A DNA stretch of 64,000 nt, taken from Syncephalastrum monosporum B8922. Its lineage: Eukaryota; Mucoromycota; Mucoromycetes; Mucorales; Syncephalastraceae. The notes under the pieces are model-generated. The model was not told the origin of the DNA. It searched no databases and saw only the letters and a list, made by a program, of their open reading frames with translations. The stretch spans positions 124,001 through 188,000 of the forward strand of contig JNEN01001275.1 of the NCBI GenBank assembly GCA_000697355.1, written 5' to 3'. A program made the translations under genes and the position numbers. Shown here in pieces: positions 59,291 through 64,000 of this stretch; the stretch's first letter is position 1; each line of letters begins with the position of its first letter.

Positions 59291-61057
59291 TATCTTTGGT
59301 GAGAAGACTTTCGACGTTGGTACCGGGTTATTGACCATCTAAACTATAAACTGCAAACGGGGAGGAGAGGGGTCATAAGGGATGACGAACAAGGGACATG
59401 ACAGGCAACTATTGACAATAAAAATCAGTTGGGTTTCAAGACAATGGAATTTTGGGGTTTGAACACACAGCCGAAGACAATATTCGAGTCATACAGGCTC
59501 CATTTAATCAGGCAATGGTGGCGCAAGAAAACGAGCATACTGGTACGAGTCGTATCAAACAGGATCGCACATATCGATGTCTGAATAGCTTCGGGCCTCT
59601 ATACAGTAATGTATGAATGGCACTGAGGAGCTGGAAAAGTATATGAAGCAGCCATGCGAAGGGCCTGGCTCATTCTCATACCAGCTGTAGCACAACGCAG
59701 AGACCATTTTGAGGCCTCTGGCATAGTGTGGCTTTCCAGCCTACTTTTCGAACAAGCGAGAAGCATCTACATGGCGTGGATCCTATGTTAATTTACATTT
59801 ACAGCATACTATCACCTGTTACCTGATACATTTGATGAACCAAACAACTGTAACAGTTGAGCATATGGCATCAAGCAATCGTTAATTTGTCTACTCATAT
59901 CTTTGGAAGCTTCTTCCAATTATATATTCTGTCAAGATGACATCTGACAAAAAACTGAAGATCATTATCGTGGAACACAAGCGGCCCAAATTTAGGTAGA
60001 GCTCTAAAATACGTCTACATAAAGATGCGTCTATTATGAGTATACACGTCTCGACATGGGATTTCCTCGACTACACTGAGCGTGTTGGGCAAGTGATTTT
60101 AGGCCCAGTACAGATGTTCTAGTCGCAGTATGCGTCAGTACGGTACTGTGAACGTTAATCTCGATGCACGCCATAACAGTAAGCTGATGGGCGCAAAGGC
60201 TATCCCCCAGCATGGGCCTACCTACCGCATAAAGTGCCCTGACGGTTATATCCTTCATTGTCCTCATTTTGAATAAACGAGCATTAAAGAACTAATGAAA
60301 AGCTCACAGACGGCACTTCGCGCAGTGCTTTCGATATAACAACCATAGCTCCCTTGTCGGATGGTTATCCTCTTCCTGCTGTTTGGCATCGGCGAAAAAG
60401 ATATCTATTGTAGCACTATATATAGCTGATCCATAATAGACTGTCGCGCGCGGCTAGGTGAAACTGTATAGCAAACATTGCTGCCTTTGTGCTACCACAA
60501 TGTGAGTTATCGGTGTCACTTTCGTGTCTGACCAGCGTAAGTGTATGCTGTAACTTCATATGTGTCTACTTATCTCTGAAGACTAATTAATTACATAGAC
60601 CGCATCTATAATGTCCAAAAGGAAAAGAGTCACTTTAAAGGCGAGCCATGAATGTAACCTGTCCGCACACAGCGTTAAGCATCTTAATGCATCATACATA
60701 TATTGGAATTTCTCTAGCTGGTCACTTCAAGTTCGTACTATATATACGGCCTCAACCTTTCTTTCTGCATTCGATACCGATAATTTTAGTGGGTGTTCTA
60801 TATAGCGATGTACATCTTAATATATTACCCTTTATTCAACAGAATTACCCTTTAGGAGTCGAACATCGTTGATCCACACTACATACAGTACAGACTGATG
60901 GTACGAGGTCGCAGATTACGTAAGCTACGTTTCTATGCAGCGTATCCTATGTTTCTGTGAAGGAAAGTACTCTTATGGAAAAAAGGTACTCAATTCGTCG
61001 GATCGTCTTTCCTGCAATTCTAGGCTACACATATATTGTGATACAATGATCCTACAC

Positions 61058-61095
61058 TAGGAAAAAAGAAAAAGAAAAAGAAAAAGAAAAAAAAA
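61058..61095. repeat. (AAAAAG)n simple repeat
   Basis: Imperfect AAAAAG units ending in nine A residues. Confidence 0.85.
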
Positions 61096-61198
61096 CCTTG
61101 CCGGTGCTCCAAGCAAAGTGACCGGAGTTGATTCTGTAAAGTTTGACATGTCTGAGTTCTCTCCTGGTGATGCTTTTTATGCAAGACCTATTTCTTGA
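61094..61198 (+). other. Short protein-like frame, possible gene relic
   Basis: The frame reads NLAGAPSKVTGVDSVKFDMS and continues 14 more residues to a TGA at 61196. The composition looks like a folded protein rather than noise, but there is no start and no recognised family. It may be a scrap of a transposon or dead gene. Confidence 0.25.
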
Positions 61199-63094
61199 TC
61201 TGACATGCCTTAGACTGTGCACGGAAGAATTTGTATATTTCAGTAACGGTGTAATGATACGAATGGAAATTTGAGCACAAAAAATGGTTCGTGAAGGGAT
61301 GACCGCTGACGACAGAATGGAGAATACGAGAGTGTTTTAAATCATTTTAACCATTTCAAGGCTACGACATTGATCATCTGAGGAGGCTCTGATTGAGCCA
61401 AACTCGGCAAATCTGAACGTCCTGGTGAACACACACACACACACACACTTGCTCGTTCTCTCACACACAAACAGCAAGACCTTTTTTTTCTTGTTTGTGC
61501 CACAGTATCCATCCTGGTGGCAATTTATCTTTACCGGTGATGTCTAGAAACAGTAGCAATACACAACATTGACATTGCTGTCTATGCCAGTTCACGCGCA
61601 TTGTTGGTCATTGCTCACGTTATACATATACATTTTAAAGAAACATGTATCCATGTAGGCAAGTTTTAAGTTCAAGACCGTTAAAAAACTTTCTAAGAAA
61701 ATCAGAGTAATGTACCAGAGAACGTGTGATGCGCTGAGTTTTTTTTCCTCGGATAAAACGCCTAGTTTAATCGCGAGCAGTGTGGCGATATGAATAAAGT
61801 AGAACAATACCGAACAAAAGAGTTGCTTTGTGTATGACCATTCTGAACCTTCTTCTGCGCTACTGTGCTATTGCTAAGCGTGGTCATCTAAGACCTATGT
61901 ATTTAATCATCTGGTTAGAAGCTGGGGCTGAAGTAAAGGGAGGAAAAGGTGGAAGTTTTGCTTCTACTTATTGACTCCGTCTTATGGTATCCTTTGTTGA
62001 AACAATTCAGATCACATACGCGAATAGCAGTGTACATATGTCAGAAGCACATTCACACAGAGTGCGTGTGCGTATTTGGCTCTCCATGTCTGTTGGAGAC
62101 CAGCCAAAAATGCGTTAGATGGCGATCTCAAGAAAATAAAAAAGAATGCAGTAACGGGAAACGCAGATGGGAAGAATCTTGGCTACAAGTCATCTGGTCT
62201 ACCATGCTGGTGAGTCATGACGACATTCCAGACCCAAATTAAGCGTAATATACAGGTCCACAAAAATGACGGCAAACAGCTTGGTGACAGGAACAGAAAC
62301 GCACAAAAAAAAGCAAAACAATAGCACATGCCTCTTGCCAAAAGAAAGTCAACAATGTAACAAAGCATAAGCCTCGTCGGGCTTTTTATGTCACTATCCG
62401 TTCCCAAGTCCCTTACTGCGCAAGTCTATTGCCATTTTCATCGACATTACAGAAACCCAGTTGAGATTCTACCAAATAGAGTCCTTTTTACAGTGAGGTG
62501 CTTCCTGTCTGAGTAATTTTTAGAGAGGCACGTTGCGTTCGCAAGATTTGATCACGACAGATAGGGACGAATGAATTTTTTTGGGTTGGGGTACGCTTTG
62601 TGATTTCAGTAACGCGACCGTAATCGTCGTTACACGCACAGTATCTTACTGGGCCCTACTCTGTTATACATGAGTGTAAAATGAACAAAGAGCGCGTGAG
62701 AATGAGTGCGCAAAGTCTGGTCCAAGGAGAAGAAAATGCAAGAAGGAAAGGGGACGAGCTGTGAATACTCTGGATTTGGCTAGTAAGTCAAACCTGCCGA
62801 AAATGGTTAATTTAGTTTAACTCGTACATCTACAGAATCTACAAACCACATAACAAACACACACACGCACACGCATCCACAAAAAAGAAACACACAGATC
62901 ATGAGAAAAAGAGCATCCTCTGCGACGTAACAAATCTAAACTGATTATAGAGTCTACAGCACGCAGCCGCGAGAAAAAACTGATCATGATGTTGATGATG
63001 TGTGAATAGTACGACTCGAACACAAAGATAAATAGACCAGTCGCTCGCGTAGATTCTGCTGTTGCCTTCCTTCTTGATTTTTCATTCTTCGACC

Positions 63095-64000
63095 ATGTTT
63101 GAAACGATCAAGCACAAGCTACTACACCTACCTGAACTAAAGATTCACAAAGGCCAGACCTTGCGCGGTCGAGCCTTGAATCATGGTATAGGTATCATTG
63201 CAGGCGCCGGTTTGTAAGTAACTGCAGCAACAAGAAATCACCGCGATATTCCTCTCCGTTACTAACCTGAACTTTTATTTCCAGCCTGTGAGTAGCATAG
63301 ATAACATAGGGATTTACCCTACTGACCTTCCAAATAGTATGTTCGGTTATGACCAGGGTGTCATGAGCGCGTTGATTACGGTAGGCATCGATATCTCTCT
63401 AGAGAAAATAGATGATGTGCGCTAAACGTTATTGTTCGCAACAGCTCGACGATTTTGAGAAAGAGTTCCCCATGGCAACACCCTATAAAAAATCAGACCC
63501 TGTGTGCGCAGACCCAAACATGTGCACTGGCTCGCCATCACTCCAATCCGTAAGTGTTCGATTCCCATCTCTCGCCGCAAGTAACGGTCTGACCTTTATT
63601 CTACAACAGAACATGGTCAGCATTTATCAAATTGTAAGTATTTGCCGCGCCCGTCCGTATGAGCTTTGGCTGATCTTTTTGTTGAACCTAAGGGATGTCT
63701 ATTGGGTGCTATCTTGATCTTAATGTACGGTGACATGCTCGGGCGCCGCTGTTCTGCTTTCTACGGCACTGCTGTTATTATTGTATGTTTATCCTTGCAT
63801 AGAGAGTGCCTTGTTCACTCAACTGTCTAATGTACAGGCTGGTACAATTGTTATGGCTGCTTCCAACAGCTACGGCTTGCTTTGCTTTGCTCGTATTTTC
63901 ACGGGCATAGGCAACGGCATGGTGACGAGTACAATTCCGACATGGCAGAGCGAGTGTGCCAAACCAGAAGACCGCGGTTTCCTGATCATGAACGAAGGCA
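63095..64000 (+). CDS. Major-facilitator sugar transporter (5' part)
   Basis: Truncated by the window end. Exons: 63095-63213, 63285-63287 (3 nt), 63338-63380, 63445-63549, 63610-63633 (24 nt), 63693-63782 and 63838 onward. The first helix carries FGYDQGVMSALIT and the second-third loop GDMLGRRCSAFYGT, the G-x-x-x-D/G-R-R-type MFS signature. Helix 4 has CFARIFTGIGNGMVTSTIPT, followed by WQSECAKPEDRG, the fungal sugar-transporter signature. Roughly the first 190 of an expected ~520 residues are present. The substrate cannot be read from sequence; a hexose or pentose is likely. Confidence 0.92.
63285..63287 (+). other. Candidate 3-nt micro-exon (CCT)
   Basis: The preceding intron 63214-63284 runs GTAAGT...CTAAC...TTTCCAG, and the following intron 63288-63337 runs GTGAGT...CTGAC...AAATAG. 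Including CCT gives GFLMFGYDQG; skipping it gives GFMFGYDQG. Both are in frame. Confidence 0.55.

Larger units (their letters stand above)
59045..63094. other. 4-kb gene-poor region
   Basis: No supported gene. It contains dispersed repeat copy B (59130-59290), an A/G simple repeat (61058-61095) that runs into a short protein-like frame (to 61198), a (CA)n run near 61428-61448 and the pyrimidine-rich leader of the sugar transporter at the right end. Confidence 0.55.

Noticed and set aside
1..64000. CRISPR arrays, prophage, operons or bacterial defence systems
   Set aside because: None seen. The sequence is intron-rich fungal DNA and shows no regularly spaced short repeats with unique spacers.

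Overview
The window is 64 kb of nuclear DNA from a filamentous fungus. Its genes are split by many short (about 45-130 bp) GT-AG introns. It encodes a plasma-membrane 1,3-beta-glucan synthase, a HAK/KUP-type potassium transporter, DUF3712-type and GPI-like surface proteins, a secreted exopolygalacturonase and an animal-type Ral GTPase. That mix, with the divergent echinocandin hot-spot residues of the glucan synthase, suggests an early-diverging fungus, probably Mucoromycota. This placement is inference and was not tested by a search.

Layout. 0-7.3 kb: an Slm1-like PH-domain protein (+), a GH28 exopolygalacturonase (+) and an adenylate-kinase-like protein (-). 7.9-10 kb: a dead Tc1/mariner transposase and a gene desert. 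10-21 kb: Ral GTPase (+), FKS glucan synthase (+), potassium transporter (-) and a small beta-trefoil protein (-). 22.4-30.7 kb: an accessory-looking cluster of four signal-peptide proteins rich in Gly/Ser. All four have the first intron at the same place and phase. The cluster is interrupted by a TPR/F-box/LRR gene and a tandemly duplicated exon-intron segment. 31-40.7 kb: dense housekeeping genes, namely an AGGF1-like FHA/G-patch protein (-), coatomer zeta (-), Mediator Med31 (+), importin alpha (+) and xylulokinase (+). 40.7-46.1 kb: a gene-poor stretch with a diverged dispersed repeat, a tandem repeat bearing TGACGTCA palindromes and a tRNA-like scrap. 46-59 kb: a 1,671-residue membrane-anchored DUF3712 protein (+), a coiled-coil/2xSH3/RhoGEF/PH protein (+) and acetyl-CoA synthetase (+). 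59-63 kb: another gene-poor stretch. 63.1 kb to the end: a sugar transporter (+) cut off by the window edge.

There is no operon logic, but several themes recur. One is the cell surface and wall (FKS, DUF3712 protein, GPI-like proteins, Slm1-like and RhoGEF regulators). Another is plant-polymer and pentose/acetate use (exopolygalacturonase, sugar transporter, xylulokinase, acetyl-CoA synthetase). A third is basic trafficking and transcription. Gene structure is the most unusual aspect: three introns that appear to start with GC, and very small exons of 3, 13, 18 and 24 nt. All exon boundaries were derived by hand from splice signals, reading-frame continuity and family resemblance. None was checked against transcripts.
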